Assembly (NCBI RefSeq): GCF_040183065.1
Contig: NC_091117.1
Span: forward strand, 103,822,501 to 103,886,500
Length of the DNA stretch: 64,000 nucleotides
Origin: Periplaneta americana
Taxonomy: Eukaryota; Arthropoda; Insecta; Blattodea; Blattidae
Direction of reading: 5' to 3'
The notes under the pieces were generated by a model, which saw only the letters and a program-made list of their open reading frames with translations, ran no database searches and had not been told where the DNA came from. Positions within the stretch are counted from its first letter, which is position 1. Every line of letters starts with the position of its first letter. A program made the translations under genes and the position numbers. Below, in pieces: positions 19,776 through 32,471 of this stretch.

Positions 19776-21355
19776 TTTTTTTTGTCTAAATAACGTTGAA
19801 ATAGCTAAGTAACGTTGAAATAGAGTTTTACAAAGTCCTGAGATTAAGTGTTAATGATCGCAACAATACAAAATTACAAGTTATAATATTATAAACGTTA
19901 ATCTAATGAATGCATTTATACACACACATATACAATGTAAATGCATATATATTAAAAACTAACAATTAAAATGAAATTTAAAAATATATATAATAATAGA
20001 CAAACTTTTACAAAGGTTTAGAGTCCTTAGGCTATGTCATTTGTTGAGTAATTATTAGAATATTTTATTAATAGCTTTTCCATATGTGTAAGAAATGCAC
20101 TCGCACAAAACAATTTTTGTTAAAAGTATGGCTTTGGATTATTTCATTCTCACACCTTCAGTTAATTTTAATTATTTTATCTACGTGTTTGCAATAGTGT
20201 TTAATTTAATGTGCATTCAATTTGATTCTTGTTATGATTGAATGAAAAAGCACTGTTGCAGTTATTGACTAATTACATATATTAATACTAATTATTAAAT
20301 GCATCTGTTAAGTAACCAATTGCAAAATCTTTAATGTTTAAGTTGTCAATAATATTTCTGTACTATATACTATACTACGTTAAAAGAATTTGCAATATAT
20401 TTGGGATCCTCTACTTTATAATCATTGGTCTTAATGAAAAAATATTTTCTTTCTTAGGATACCTACAAGTTTAAATTTAATAATACTCCGAATAGGTTTA
20501 ATTGCATTATCTGAATTTTGTACTTTTCTATTCAAATATATTTTATTTCCCTCTTTCATAATTTTTGATAAATTACACTGTACTTCTTGCAGTATTTAAG
20601 AACATGAGGATCATTACATTGCAACTCGTTACATATAGATTCTTCTTTTTAATACATGAGATTTTGAAGTCCCTGCGTTATCTACATGTTTTTACTTTTG
20701 AATTTTTTCACAACATTGAGTGGAGAACATCTACTGAAATGATTATGAAATTAAGTGAAAAATTCAATACATTTACTCTTAATATCAGTAGTACCAGTTT
20801 CATATATGTTTTTCCAAGATTCATTTTGTAGACATAAATGTAAATAATCACTAGATACAGCATTTACGATCCTTTCTTAGTTTTTAAATTAAAGGGATGG
20901 CTGCAGAGATAGCAGTTGAAAGCTTGGAACATTCCATAATCTTAACTCGGCTGATATCCCTCGAAACCATATTAGCGAACCAACGCCGAGAAAGCCTCAA
21001 ATCATACATATTTTGAAATTGTTCAGTGACATTGGAAACACTTAGAATTTGTTTATTATGTTCAGACAAGCCATTGATTATAGGTTCTGTCGAATAGGAA
21101 TTCAGTCTATTTCTGTGTACAAAAGATTTATCAATGGATGTGCTACTTCAGCTTAGATTTAATTTGATTAGTTTCGCAACAATTGGACTTCCCGTTATAT
21201 CCTGTTATTTAGATATTTAATTTAGGGTTGATTTATTAACTCTTACTATGCAAGATGCCTCTTATTTCAATATTTCTATATCACGTTAAATAGTCATTGT
21301 CTACACTAAAGTATTATCGTCATCCCTCATTTGTTCTCTGCAGTGTAAAAAACTA

Positions 21356-21436
21356 GTTACCTAGCATATTGAATATACACAAAACTATTAATTAAACTGA
21401 GTTACCTAGCATATTGAATATACACAAAACTATTAA
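21356..21436. repeat. Direct tandem duplication, about 36-bp unit
   Basis: The segment starting GTTACCTAGCATATTGAATA occurs at 21356 and again at 21401, each ending CACAAAACTATTA. The two units are identical over about 35 bases. Confidence 0.85.
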
Positions 21437-22333
21437 GGCTTATTCTGTAAATAATGGTGTAAACCTGCTCGAAATGCTTTAGGATCGAAAATGTATTGAT
21501 AGTGTAATATTTATTTCATATTTTGCCAAAATGTTCTTCATATTGTGCAGATCTCTACACTCTTTATCTACACTCTTTATCTACAAACTTATGTAGTCTT
21601 AACAAGATTTGCTTGCAGACATTTTCCCTTAACGCGGGGACTTCGTGGATGATAAACCGCCCTCAAAAGTTTATCGTTCTAAAGGGCTTCATACACACAG
21701 AGACTTAACTGGACAGAAATCTGTACAAACTTAAACCCACAGACAATATTTTCCTCATGTATCGGCGAAAAGTAATGAGACTTTTGGTCTTGGGGTAAGT
21801 GTCCAGAGTTCTGCAGCTGCTTGAAGTTTTCTGACTGTCGAGCTCCCCAAATTAAGCGGAGAGAAAAGTAAACATAGAAACAAACGATACTGCTATCAGG
21901 TGGTCATGACTTCGTCATTGTTTCATTTTAAGCCAGTTCTCTATACCGAAATGACGGCAAGCTATGAAAGTACAGACTTGAGAAGCTATTCTCAAGCATT
22001 TCTATTAATGTTAAATCATTAAGGAAAAGTAGTTCTCGAGTAATCATATTTCTCCACTGATAATTATCGATTTCAATGACCTCTTATGGACTTCTTACTA
22101 AACTATAAATTTAGGAGGTAAGTTTGATCCTGTATGGACAATCATCCATTTCAGATATACTTCCCTGACGTAAGTCTGTACAGATAAGCATCCTCTAAAC
22201 CTAACATCGTAACAGTTCGACCAACGAGGAAAAAGGAATATAAACAGAATAAGTACAAGAGAAAAAAATACGTTAATGGTAAATGTTCAATTTTTAAGTG
22301 ATAATGTACAATGGTCTCTTAATGATAACTTAC

Positions 22334-22458
22334 CATTTTCTTTTGACTCGCAAGACAGAAGGTACAAACAGGAGATCGCTGAACTCCCAGCACGTTGTGC
22401 TCGGGTGAGAAGTCCTGTGAGTGGAAATTAGGTCTTAGGCAAGGCTGATCAACTGGTC
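22334..22458 (-). CDS. TCF15/SCX-like: bHLH factor (TCF15/scleraxis-like), middle exon
   Basis: Bounded on the minus strand by an acceptor (TTTGTGTTATAG) and a strong donor (GTAAGTTAT). Length 125 nt: two bases complete a codon, then 41 codons ending exactly at ATG. The peptide includes PVDQPCLRPNFHSQDFSPEH and ends SPVCTFCLASQKKM. The CTFCL-x-x-Q-K/R-K stretch is the conserved motif downstream of the bHLH domain in TCF15 and scleraxis, where it reads ICTFCLSNQRK. The entry phase (needs one base from the previous exon) fits the bHLH exon, which ends with a single G, giving Gly at the junction as in LLAG. The 30-kb intron upstream is full of transposons. Confidence 0.88.
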
Positions 22459-22639
22459 CTATAACACAAAGCAAATTTCAATTACATTTTTATTTCCTAT
22501 TAACCAGGGTCGGCTCTAGATGGGAGTAACAAGTTAGCGCTACCTCCAGAAATTTTATAAGTAAATAATGCGTGTAATAATCAGTGACGACTTACCAATA
22601 GGCCTATATAGGGCCTACTTTTCTAAACATAATATGAAA

Positions 22640-22849
22640 TGCCCCTATTATCTGTAGAGGACTTGTATGTCCGTCTGTACTAGCCTTGTTAACTCTGTGT
22701 CTGCTAAGGGACTCGAAGGCTAGAGGGGCAGGTGCGGGGAGGAACTCTGGAGGCGTGCCTTTGCTTAAGGTTATATACTGTATATGTATACCTTACGGCC
22801 TTAACTCTGCCAGCTAAAATAAATCATTATTATTATTATTATTATTATA

Positions 22850-22917
<68 letters not shown>
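22640..22917 (+). mobile_element. LINE 3' end with (ATT)n tail
   Basis: Untranslated 3' end with CGGCCTTAACTCTGCCAGCT, then AAATAAATC, then about 30 (ATT) units at 22825-22917. The first part is close to the LINE end at 17970. There is no coding sequence, and the left boundary is uncertain. Confidence 0.6.
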
Positions 22918-22921
<4 letters not shown>

Positions 22922-23470
22922 TTTATTTCAAGGAGTGCAGTTCGGTGGCTCCTTTGAACACCCACTTACAGATTTATGACTTCCTACACAAAAATTCCAT
23001 CCTGTCCCCTCGTCCCAACATTGCACAGTTGCCACAATCCTGGTGACCTTCGAAATTACGCAGTGAAAGTGACGGGATTCTTGAAATTCGGAAAAGATGC
23101 GGCAACTCTGCCTCCACGTGGATTTGACGGGCACCTGTCAATTCTTCTGAACGAGGGTTGTGATTTGTTACTAACAAGAGAAGACAAGATTTCCGTCACA
23201 GTAAGGAAGATATTTATTTATGACACTTATTTATTTTTTTCACAACTCCGTGCTACAGTATTGGTGTTGAGTTGACAACACTGGACTGCAAGTGCAAATA
23301 AACTGAAGAAGGTTCAAAATTGTGAGTAGTGGGGGAGAGAAAGGGAGAGAGATGAAAAAGAGAGAGATAGGAATGCAGGGAGGGAAATGAATTACCGAGG
23401 CTGAGAAGGAATTGGGGTTCAGTTCGCATATCTTACGGGGGCACAGATCCGTTGGTCCCACTATACAAGT
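22918..23470. other. Unclassified segment before the P-like relic
   Basis: The minus strand at 22928-23134 has an open frame (STWRQSCRIFSEFQESRHFH, then VTRIVATVQCWDEGTG) that reads like repeat-encoded sequence, but I cannot name the family. 23325-23390 is purine-rich with GAGA motifs. Confidence 0.3.
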
Positions 23471-25767
23471 GCAGTTATAGCAGGTGTCAATCCTTCAAGT
23501 GATAGGAACGAAACATTTAAGAAAAAGCTAAACACAGAAATTGTGAAAGAAATTTTGATATCTTCCCAACCTAGTGATGTAAATGATAACTCCGACAAAA
23601 ATGAAGTGCGTTTTGCAGAAAACGCTCTCGAAACGCTTCAAAGAAATTATAATGATCTATTACAGGAAAATAAAAATCTTAGGGACAAAATAAAGAAATT
23701 AGAAAGCGACTTAGACTCTTTATCTGCCCGTTATTCGGAACTGAACAATATGATGAACCTAAAACAAGACGATTTTAATAATAGAATGAAAGAAACACTT
23801 TCAGACTTCCTTTTAGAAAATCAATTAGAAATAGTAACAAAGAAGAAAAGCAAAGCAAGGTGGTCGGATGAAGAAATTTCCAAGGCCTTTACATTACGAT
23901 ATTTTAGTTTAAGAGCATATAGATATGTAAGAGAAAAACTGAAATATCCCTTGCCAGGAATTTCTACCTTGCAACGTTGGGCAGCAAATTTGTGTTTGAC
24001 AGACGGGCTTCTCAAAAATGTGATAGAGATTATGCATATCACAAGTGCAACTAACAGCACCCGCGACCGTGTCACAGTGTTATCATTCGATGAAATGAAA
24101 GTCACATCTCTCCACGAATATGACAGAAAAGAAGACAAAATCATGGGGCCTCATAATTATATGCAAATAATAATGGCCAGAGGCCTGTTAAGTAATTGGA
24201 AACAACCAGTTTATATAGGATTTGATAAGAAGGTAACAAAAGCCTTACTGAATGAAATCATAACTGTATTGCATGAAGTCAATTACAGTGTAGTTGCCTG
24301 TGTCTCGGATTGTGGGGGAGGAAACATGGGGCTATGGAAAGAGCTAGATATCAGCACAGAAAAAAACATATTGTTTTCATCCTGTCACTGAAGACAGAAT
24401 TTTCTTTTTCGCTGATGCTCCTCACCTACTTAAATTAGTAAGGAATTAGTTTATCGATACAGGCTTTTGTCTGGATGATGGAACAATTTATTTCAAAAGA
24501 GCCAGTAGTTGACCTCATTAGGAAAACGAATTCTGAAATCAACAGCTGTCATAAGCTCAATTCCCATCATTTGACTTGCGAAAGGGTACAACGACAGAAT
24601 GTGGATTTAGCTACTCAATTATTTTCATATGACACGGCAGTGGCATTAAATAGATATTTGCCTGGGGACAACCATCAGCTAGCAATAAATGTCGGGAACT
24701 TCATTCAATTAATAAACCACTGGTTTAGCATTATGAATACCTACTACCCCATAGCACAAATGCCACTATCACAACCATATGGCAGGAACCTAGAGGCCCA
24801 GGATGAGGTCTTGAAAAATACAACTAACACTATATCTGGAATGAGATGCTTAAATAAGCGTACAGCACAGATATTTCAGAAAGGCATATTAATTTCAATA
24901 AACTCATTAATGTCATTATACGCAAGTCTTAAGGAAAAGTATGACATTATCTACATTCTTACATATCGACTAAACCAAAACTGTCTAGAGAATTTATTTT
25001 CTCAGATACGTACACGAGGCGGGCTCCATGACCACCCTTCACCCTTGAATGCCGTATATAGAATTCGTATGATTTTACTGGGTAAGAATCCTGGCATTGT
25101 ACAGAAGAATACGAACACACTTCATGATGCTAATTCAGACTTAAGTGAAGAATATTTACTTTCAAGAGTTCTGAAAGAAGCAAACATTGAAAGCAATGTA
25201 TTTTTTGGCGATCTACCAGGTGGAGAGGAAGAAATGGAGACAGAAAATCCGGACAATTCTTTGGATATTTCAGAACCATCAACCAGCCGTGCCGGTACTA
25301 ATATTTCAGAAAGCGATGGACTGCAATATATCGCTGGATACTTGGCAAAGAAACATTTAGATAAATTTCCAGAACTGGGTCTTCACACATACAAGGCAGC
25401 AAATAATTTTCACTCCTACAGCATGCCTTCATGGGTCAGGAGTTTATCATTTGGCGGCTTAGTTGAACCATCAGATAACTGGTTAAAACAATGTGAAGAA
25501 ATGGATATGCTATTTTGCAAGTTTCATGGTGATTCTTTCAAATCAAGCAGGAACATTGTAATGAAAACAGTTAATTTCCTTTCTTCGAACAAGCCAAATA
25601 TTCCTTCTGTATTAGTGCGGAGCTTCGCCAGACAACGAATATTCATTAGAATCTGTTATCTGAACAAGGTTATGAAGGACAGAATCTCCACTACTTCTAC
25701 GAAGAGAAAATTTGATGGTGATTCAGGAAGAAAAATAAATAAGAAAATTAAGAAAATTATTGGATAA
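23471..25767 (+). pseudogene. P-element/THAP9-like transposase relic
   Basis: Domain order matches P transposases. A Leu-rich coiled coil lies at 23605-23790 (LETLQRNYNDLLQENKNLRD). A WSDEEISKAFTLRYFSLRAY HTH block lies at 23860. The RNase H-like part starts with VTVLSFDEMKV at 24075 and includes VSDCGGGNMGLWKEL at 24307. After a frameshift near 24377 come FFFADAPHLLKLVRN, a TAG stop (24447-24449) and FIDTGFCLDDGT. A second shift near 24490 leads into the 430-residue frame with NQNCLENLFSQIRTRGG (conserved Glu) and DGLQYIAGYLAKK at the C-terminus. The N-terminal THAP zinc finger was not found. Damage is light: one stop and two shifts. Confidence 0.85.
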
Positions 25768-26161
25768 AATTCTTGTTGTAATAGAAAATGAAATTATTGT
25801 AATGTTGTATCCTTTTTATGTTGTATATAATATTTTAAAAGGACTGTTTATTGTGTTAACATTGAACACTTAGAAGCATTATATCGGTACTACAGTATTT
25901 CGCTCACCAGAACTAGGAAGCGTAGCAAAACAAAACTCAGTGAAAATGAGTTTTTATAGTGCCTCGGCTGACTTCAGTGAAAAATCTCAGCAGAAGGAAT
26001 CATTTGGTAAGTGATTTGAACGTACAAAGTATGTTTAGTTGCATGTTAATTGTTATTATCGTCATGCGAATTGAAGTTCAATACACTTCAGCCGAGAAAA
26101 TTCAAACGCAGCATACTGGGTGACGTTTTCCCGCCAACGCTCTCATTGGTCAAAAATTATG

Positions 26162-26239
<78 letters not shown>

Positions 26240-26384
26240 CCTTAGCCTTTGCTAGCAAACAGTTTATGACTTATATACACAATGAGTTCTCGCCTTGAAA
26301 TCACTACCTTCTGGATCGTATTGATATATGTACGTTATACCGCGTTTTATGCTTCGGGTGTGTATGAGTTTCTCTTATCTTGTT
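25768..26384. repeat. Non-coding interval with (CA)n(TA)n tract
   Basis: A compound dinucleotide repeat, (CA)12 at 26162-26185 followed by (TA)26 at 26186-26237. No other feature recognised. I could not identify terminal repeats for the neighbouring P-like relic. Confidence 0.8.
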
Positions 26385-26633
26385 TTTTTTGTTTTTTACT
26401 TGGTTACTTAACGACGCTGTATCAACTGCGAGGTTATTGGTGATAGTGAGATGGTATTTGGCGAGATGAGGCCGAGGGTTCGCCATAGATTACCTGACAT
26501 TTGCCTTACTGTTGAGAAAAACCTCGGAAAAAACTCAACCAGGTAATTAGCCCAAGCGGGAATCGAACCCGCGTCCGAGCGCAACTCTGATCGGCAGGCA
26601 AGCGCCTTAGTCGACTGAGCTACACCGGTGGCT
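26385..26633 (-). mobile_element. tRNA-derived SINE, family 1, with target duplication
   Basis: Minus-strand full-length copy: head with A-box (complement of CGACTGAGCTACACCGG) and B-box (complement of GGGAATCGAACCCGCG), body as at 11108, 3' end complementary to GGTTACTTAACGACGCTGTA. Flanking repeats TCTTATCTTGTT (26373-26384) and TCTTGTCTTGTT (26634-26645) differ at one base. Confidence 0.88.
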
Positions 26634-27230
26634 TCTTGTCTTGTTAAAAGTGATAATTATAAGAGAGTAAGTAATTGCTAGTGTACAGAAATTAATTCCA
26701 TTAGTAGTTTACAATCGCAACCATTTCTTTTAGGTCATTAGAGGTGAAAATAGAGAAATAAAAATACTTGGTAGACCAACATCTGCTATTAAGCTTTCGC
26801 AAACAATTTCTACGAAGGGTAGGACTTTTAACAGAATTTTTAATGCTAATATGTTCGAAAAACATGACTGGTTATGCAGCTGTGATGTCAAGAATGCTTA
26901 TTTTGTTTTCTGTGTGTATTATTTAGTGACGAAGAAGTGCGGTCTGAAACAGGAATGATTGATGTGCGTCATCTAAATGAAAGAGTTAAGAAACATGAGT
27001 CATCGTCAACCCACGTAAAAAATGTCCTTAGTTTAGCCCTCATGGGAAATGTAAATATTACTGCTCAGTTGGACGGTGTCTATAGAAGAAACATTGAACT
27101 TCACAATCGGAAAGTAGCCAATAATATATACGCGCTAAATACCATCATCAATTGTATTAGATTCTGTGTCTCCTTTGAATTAGCACTGAGAGGTCACGAC
27201 GAAATGGATTCGTCTTCTAATCCAAGCATA

Positions 27231-29123
27231 GAGGAAGGTTGCCTATATTGGACCAGTTTTTTGTTTTTTAATCCCATGTCTTTAATAATGATTAAATTAA
27301 ATCAAAATATGTTCTAGTACATTCTACATTCTATGTACTTTCATCCTATAGTGTTATATTTTAAATTACACAATTCCTAATAAATATAAAAAGGTAAAAC
27401 CAAAATCATGGAAATGGTCCAAATTGGGAAACCGGTTGCCTAATTTGGACTCATAGTGTCCCAATTTGGACCTCGCAAAAATACATTAGTAATAGTAAAC
27501 AAATAAGTAGAAGAAGGGTATTTATTATAAATATCTTTAATTCACCAAATTTTACGTTAAAAATGTATCAGCTATTAACATTTGGCGAAAGAAGTTACAC
27601 AATTCTCTGAAGGTTGATGAGAAATTAAAGAAAAACAAGATAAATTAATTACAGAAACACTATTGCATTCAAGCTGATTGTTACAGTCATAATATTTCTC
27701 TTTGTACTGAAGTAGTTTTATATTAGTTGCTTGTCTCGGTTACATAGCCTATTTCAAAATTAGAGGAAGACTCATAGGAAAAAAAAAAATGCAAAATGTT
27801 ACATAGAATTGGAAAGTCCCTGTGAATAAGGAAACGTAGACATAAAAAATAAAAAGCTGACATGATTTCCTCTTGCGTTTGAAAGTCACCAGTGACAGTA
27901 TAAAGAACCCTGCCGCATTGACAACACAGACTACTGTGGTGTTTACACCTCTTTCATCACTTACGGTTCCAACTTGGTGTTTCTCTTTCTGAGCTATAAC
28001 TTTCTGTTGCCTCTTTTGCACCGTTGTATATCCAGATTCGTCAACTTTGAACACAGTATTTGCTGTGATACCATTCTCATCGACAGTTTTTTTTTCAGCA
28101 GGTCGGAAAACTGGATAACACTGTCCCTATTGAACTCCTTAGCTCGGGCCATTTATGCTCCTTCTGGGTGACGGAAAGAAAGTTTTGAGTTTCGCTTCAT
28201 AGAAGCACAGAACCACTTCTTTCCGGTCATTTTTTCTTCTTGTTAAAAGTGTAGGGAACATAATATTTTCCTGCGATATCAAAAGCAAGCTTATGTATAT
28301 CTTTGATTGTCAACCCATAAAACCTTTCTTCAAACAAGAGAATGTGGTCGGCAATAATTTTTTCCATATCTCAATTGAAGGTTGCTTGCCTTCCGAAGTA
28401 CTTCATTGGAAAACGTTTTTGCAATCAGCATATATCTTTGCTGTAGTCTATGGCACTCCATATACGCGAGCACACTCGTTGAGTCCATAGTCGCCATTCC
28501 TTTATGCTGCTACCGCCATCTTCAAAGCATCATTTCATTTCCGGTAAGTTCCCCTTTTTGACATCTTGGAAACATAAAGACACAGAATCCCCCAATATGC
28601 TACTTTTTCTTTAACGTTGACCATAATATAATGCTTTATATTCATGTTGAAAAAAAATACTAACAGTTTCCTAAATTGGACCAGTCCAATCCAGGCAACG
28701 CGCAGAGGTCCAACCTAGGCAACTTGTTCACTTATGCAAATATACATCACTAAACAAACACATGAAATTAAAAACTAGTTTTAAAACACGCAGATAGTAG
28801 CCAATGAAAAATACTTGTAATGTATAGTATAGAAATTGTTATTTCTTACTCCTACTTTATATAGAAGCTTAAGTTAATCCGTAGCGTAAAAATTGTAAGC
28901 GAAAACACCAAAACACGTTAACGGCAATCCTATTCGCTAATATGGCTGCAACTCACTGAACTTCAAGATGAGTACCTCAGGCAGCGTCAGCAAGCAGTGG
29001 TGCCAAATGAAATGTTTGAAATACTTCTATATATGGAAATACAACTGCGGTCCAATTTAGGCAACGGTCCAAATTCGGCAACGGTCCAAATTCGGCAACG
29101 GTCCAAATTCGGCAACTCTCCCC
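27231..29123 (-). mobile_element. pogo/Tigger element, 1893 bp, inside hAT relic
   Basis: The left end GAGGAAGGTTGCCTATATTG and the right end read inward (GGGGAGAGTTGCCGAATTTG) are about 24-bp imperfect inverted repeats. They are flanked by TA at 27229-27230 and 29124-29125. The right end has four close copies of a GGTCCAAATTCGGCAAC-type unit (29049-29116), and related units lie at 27417-27472 and 28683-28722. The interior encodes a CENP-B/pogo-type transposase relic on the minus strand. It is diverged at the ends, so it is not young. Confidence 0.85.
27830..28490 (-). pseudogene. pogo/Tigger-type transposase relic
   Basis: From the 5' side: an initial MATMDSTSVLAYMECHRLQQ block near 28490; MEKIIADHILLFEERFYGLT near 28370; MARAKEFNRDSVIQFSDLLK near 28090-28150. 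Then comes the DDE start FKVDESGYTTVQKRQQKVIA at 27995-28052, where VDESG corresponds to the conserved VDETG with the first catalytic Asp. RGVNTTVVCVVNAAGFF follows near 27900. Several frameshifts occur, and the second and third catalytic residues are not recognisable. Confidence 0.75.
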
Positions 29124-30670
29124 TATTTCGTGGTCTCATAAATATTCAGTGCTGAGCTAGACAACGCTCTAAAGACCCACCTAGAAAATTCAACGGTTTT
29201 CGAGGGGACGTCAAAAACCAATCAAAACGAACTTTTGGCCTTTATGCTAGAAGTCTGTCACGAAGAGATTTCAGGACAGATAAAAGCTACGGACTTTCTA
29301 GCTATTATTGCAGGTGAAACAAGTGATGTCTCCAACAAATTTCAGATATATGCACAACAACAAACCTGTTGAAAGATTCTGGGACTTCATTGTTCCTACT
29401 GGTCATGATGCACCGTCTTTGGCTGAAAGCATAACACATGAGCTTGATCGTCATTTAGGAGTTTGTCTCAGAAAACTGATCGCTCAAACATATGATGGTG
29501 CTTAAGTCATGAGTGGTTCATTACGTGGTGTTCAAGCATTGGTCAAGCAAACTTATCCAGACGCAGCTTATGTTCATTGCTTTGTGCATCAGCTTAATTT
29601 GATCATGAAAAATGCCGCATCAGCGAATTGCAATGTGAAAATATTTTTTGCTAATCTTCAGGGCCTCTGTACATTTTTCTTATGTTCTCCACAGCGCACA
29701 GCAGTTTTAGATGAAGTAATGAAAAAAAACGACTACCAAGATCTGTTCCAACTAGATGAAACTTTCAATCAAGGAGTGTGAATACCGTATATGAATACAG
29801 AGATTATCTTATTGACTGTATGAGGGCAATAATTCAGGATGAAAATACATTATCAAACCCTTCTACCATTTCACAAGCCTTGGTTTCCAAGACATTTTCA
29901 AGAACGGAAATTTTGTATTCTAGCTTTCATTTTTTCTTCGAATAATACCTCATATTGACATTCTTTTCAATCAAGTTCAGAAGAGAACTTGTGAGCCATC
30001 ATATCTCCATAAACAAATCCAAGCATTTAAGCATGTAGTTTCTAGCATCCGGGACAGTGCGAAAGTTTCTTTTGTGCAGGAGAGTACAATGAAAAAAGGA
30101 GGATTGAAGATAACTCGGAAACAAAAAATCAGGAGGCCAAAGAAATCTGTGATATTATAGTACAACAAACTAAAATTCGTTTTGAATTCAAAGGTCATCT
30201 TTCAGCAGCTATGCTATTTCTACCTGACAGATTTTCAGAATATAATACTGCTTTTCCTGAAAATCATCTACAAGCAGCATACAGGAATTATAACTTCTTG
30301 GACATGAAGAAACTCCGTACCGAATTAGCTGCTATATACGAAAGAGAAGAATTTAGGAAAATTACGGGTGCGATTGTCCATGTTTGACTTCATAAATGAC
30401 AATAACTTAAATGAAGCATTTAGTGAAAGCGTAAAACTCCTAAGTACTGCTCACCATTTCCATGACACATCCGAGGCAGAACGAAGTTTCTCTACTCTGA
30501 AGAGAATAATAACATTTCAGCGCAACACAGTAACGCAGGAAAGACTTTCGGCCCTTGCCATGCTTTGTGTGGAACGAGACCTTATTATGCAAATATCTGA
30601 TTTCAATCAAAGAGATATTGACAAATTTGCTGCCAGCAAGGATAGGAGAATGGATTTTCTCTTCAAATAG

Positions 30671-30874
30671 GTGTCATATAGATCTAAGTCTACTTTTGTT
30701 AAAGTAAAGTAATTAAGATATTTACCAAATCAAACTGCATGGTGCTCGACAACCACTTAGCGTAGTTGTAGTCAGGAACGTATTTAAGGGGGTCCGGACT
30801 CCCCAAGTGTATTGGAATTTCAATAAATGAATAAATAAAAAATAAATAAATAAATAAACTAATAAATTAATTAA
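30671..30874. repeat. Interval with (AAAT)n-type tail
   Basis: Contains GTATTTAAGGGGGTCCGGAC near 30780 followed by AATAAA-type units at 30824-30860. This is probably the tail of a truncated retroelement, though no coding part is left. Confidence 0.4.
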
Positions 30875-31860
30875 TCTATACTAATAATAAATCTGTAGCC
30901 GAAATTTTTCTGGTAATTTTCGATTTTCCAAAAATAATTGGTCCTAACATATATAATTAACCGCCCTGAAACCGAAAATCGCTTTTTTGAAATTTTTGTT
31001 TTTATGTCTGTCTGTCTGGATGTTTGTTACCTTTTCAAGCGATAATGGCTGAACCGATTTATATGACAATTGGAATATAAATTAAGTTCGTTGTAACTTA
31101 GAATTTAGGCTATACGGCATTTAAAATATTTTATTTAAAAGGGGGATTATAAGGGGGGTTTGAATTAAATAAATCGAAATATCTCCCTTATTATTAATTT
31201 TCATGAAAAATATTACATAACAAAAGTTTCTTTAAAAATAATTTCCGATAAGTTTTATTCTATACAAAATTTTGATAGGATTGATATTTAATGAGATAAA
31301 TGAGTTTCAAAATTACAATAACAACACCATCTAAGGCAGTGTAATGAAATAAAAAACAAATGACTTCGTCTATAAGGGGCTTTGGACAATAACAATCGAA
31401 AGCTATGAAACATAGCCTACAGAGAATGTTTCTGTGTTTGTATGAAGTACTATCGGAAGCTAAATTAACCGATTTGTATAATTAATTATTAATTCACCAT
31501 TGGAAAGTGTAGTTTCTCTAGATGGACATAATGCTATAATGTTATTACAGTACCTAATTTCTGAGTGAATCGAGGACAGGTAAGATTAAAATAGATTCTT
31601 ATGCACAGAAAACTTGATAGGCTATTCTGTACATTCGTTTCCTATATTTCCTAAACTAATTTTTATGACCAAATGAGTGGTCTCTGGAACAAAATGATCG
31701 CATTTTAATTTTTTTAATTCAATTTAAATTAAGTAACATAATAAACGATTTATCCTTCTATCAAATACGAATGTTCCCTGGATCAAATGTCCTATTTTAA
31801 TTATGTAATTACTTTATATTTATTTCTAATGGGTGCAGCGGAGCGCACGGGCACGGCTAG
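30875..31860 (+). mobile_element. Non-autonomous Helitron, copy 1 (986 bp)
   Basis: Begins with TCTATACTAATAATAAATCT after an A and ends with GCACGGCTAG before a T. This fits the Helitron rule of 5' TC, 3' CTRR and insertion between A and T. A short GTGC...GCAC stem lies about 10 bases before the end. No Rep/helicase coding was found. The sequence is about 90 percent alike to copy 2 over shared parts, by eye. Confidence 0.75.
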
Positions 31861-32471
31861 TAAATAAATAAATCTATACTAATAATAAATCTGTAGCCAA
31901 AATTTTTCTGGCAATTTTCGATTTTCCAAAAATAATTGGTGTTAACATGTATAATTAACCATCCTGAAACCAAAAATCGCTTTTTTGAAATGTTTGTTTG
32001 TATGTCTGTCTGTCTGTCTCTCTGGATGTTTGTTACCTTTTCAAGCGATAATGGCTGAACTGATTTATATGAAAATTGGAATATAAATTAAGTTCGTTGT
32101 AACTTAGATTTTAGACTATATGGCATTCAAAATACTTTATTTAAAAAAGGGGTTATAAGGGGGCTTGAATTAAATAAATCGAAATATTTCCCTTATTATT
32201 AATTTTCGTGAAAAATATTACATAAAAAAGTTTTTTAAAAATTCATTTCCGATAAGTTTTATTCTATGCAAAAGTTTGATGAGACTGATATTTCATGAGA
32301 TAAATGAGTTTTAAAATTTGTATAACAACGCCATCTAAGGCGCTGTAATGAAATAAAAAACAAATGACTTCATTTATAAGGGGCCTTGGACAACAACAAA
32401 CGAAAGCTATTAAACATAGCCTACAGAGAATTTTTCTGTGTTTGTATGAAGTAGTATCGATTAAAGGATAT

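Larger units (their letters stand above)
18666..22333. other. Intronic stretch without recognisable genes
   Basis: AT-rich sequence of the second visible intron. Apart from the tRNA-like block at 19697 and the direct repeat at 21356, I see no transposase, LINE or exon. Open frames such as the one at 20565-20831 lack any recognisable motif. Confidence 0.5.
26937..30670 (+). pseudogene. hAT transposase relic (DUF4371/ZMYM-like), split by pogo
   Basis: N-terminal part at 26937-27230: RVKKHESSSTHVKNVLSLAL, then FELALRGHDEMDSSSNPSI. The frame resumes after the pogo element at 29126 (FRGLINIQ), then ELDNALKTHLENSTVFEGTS near 29155 and ATDFLAIIAGETSDVSNKFQ near 29290, with the first catalytic Asp region. 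AYVHCFVHQLNLIMKNAAS follows near 29575. The C-terminal dimerisation domain is at 30368-30670 (HDTSEAERSFSTLKRIITFQ, then ERLSALAMLCVERDL). Multiple shifts and stops occur. Removing the insert and one TA restores the frame NPSI-FRGL. Confidence 0.85.
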
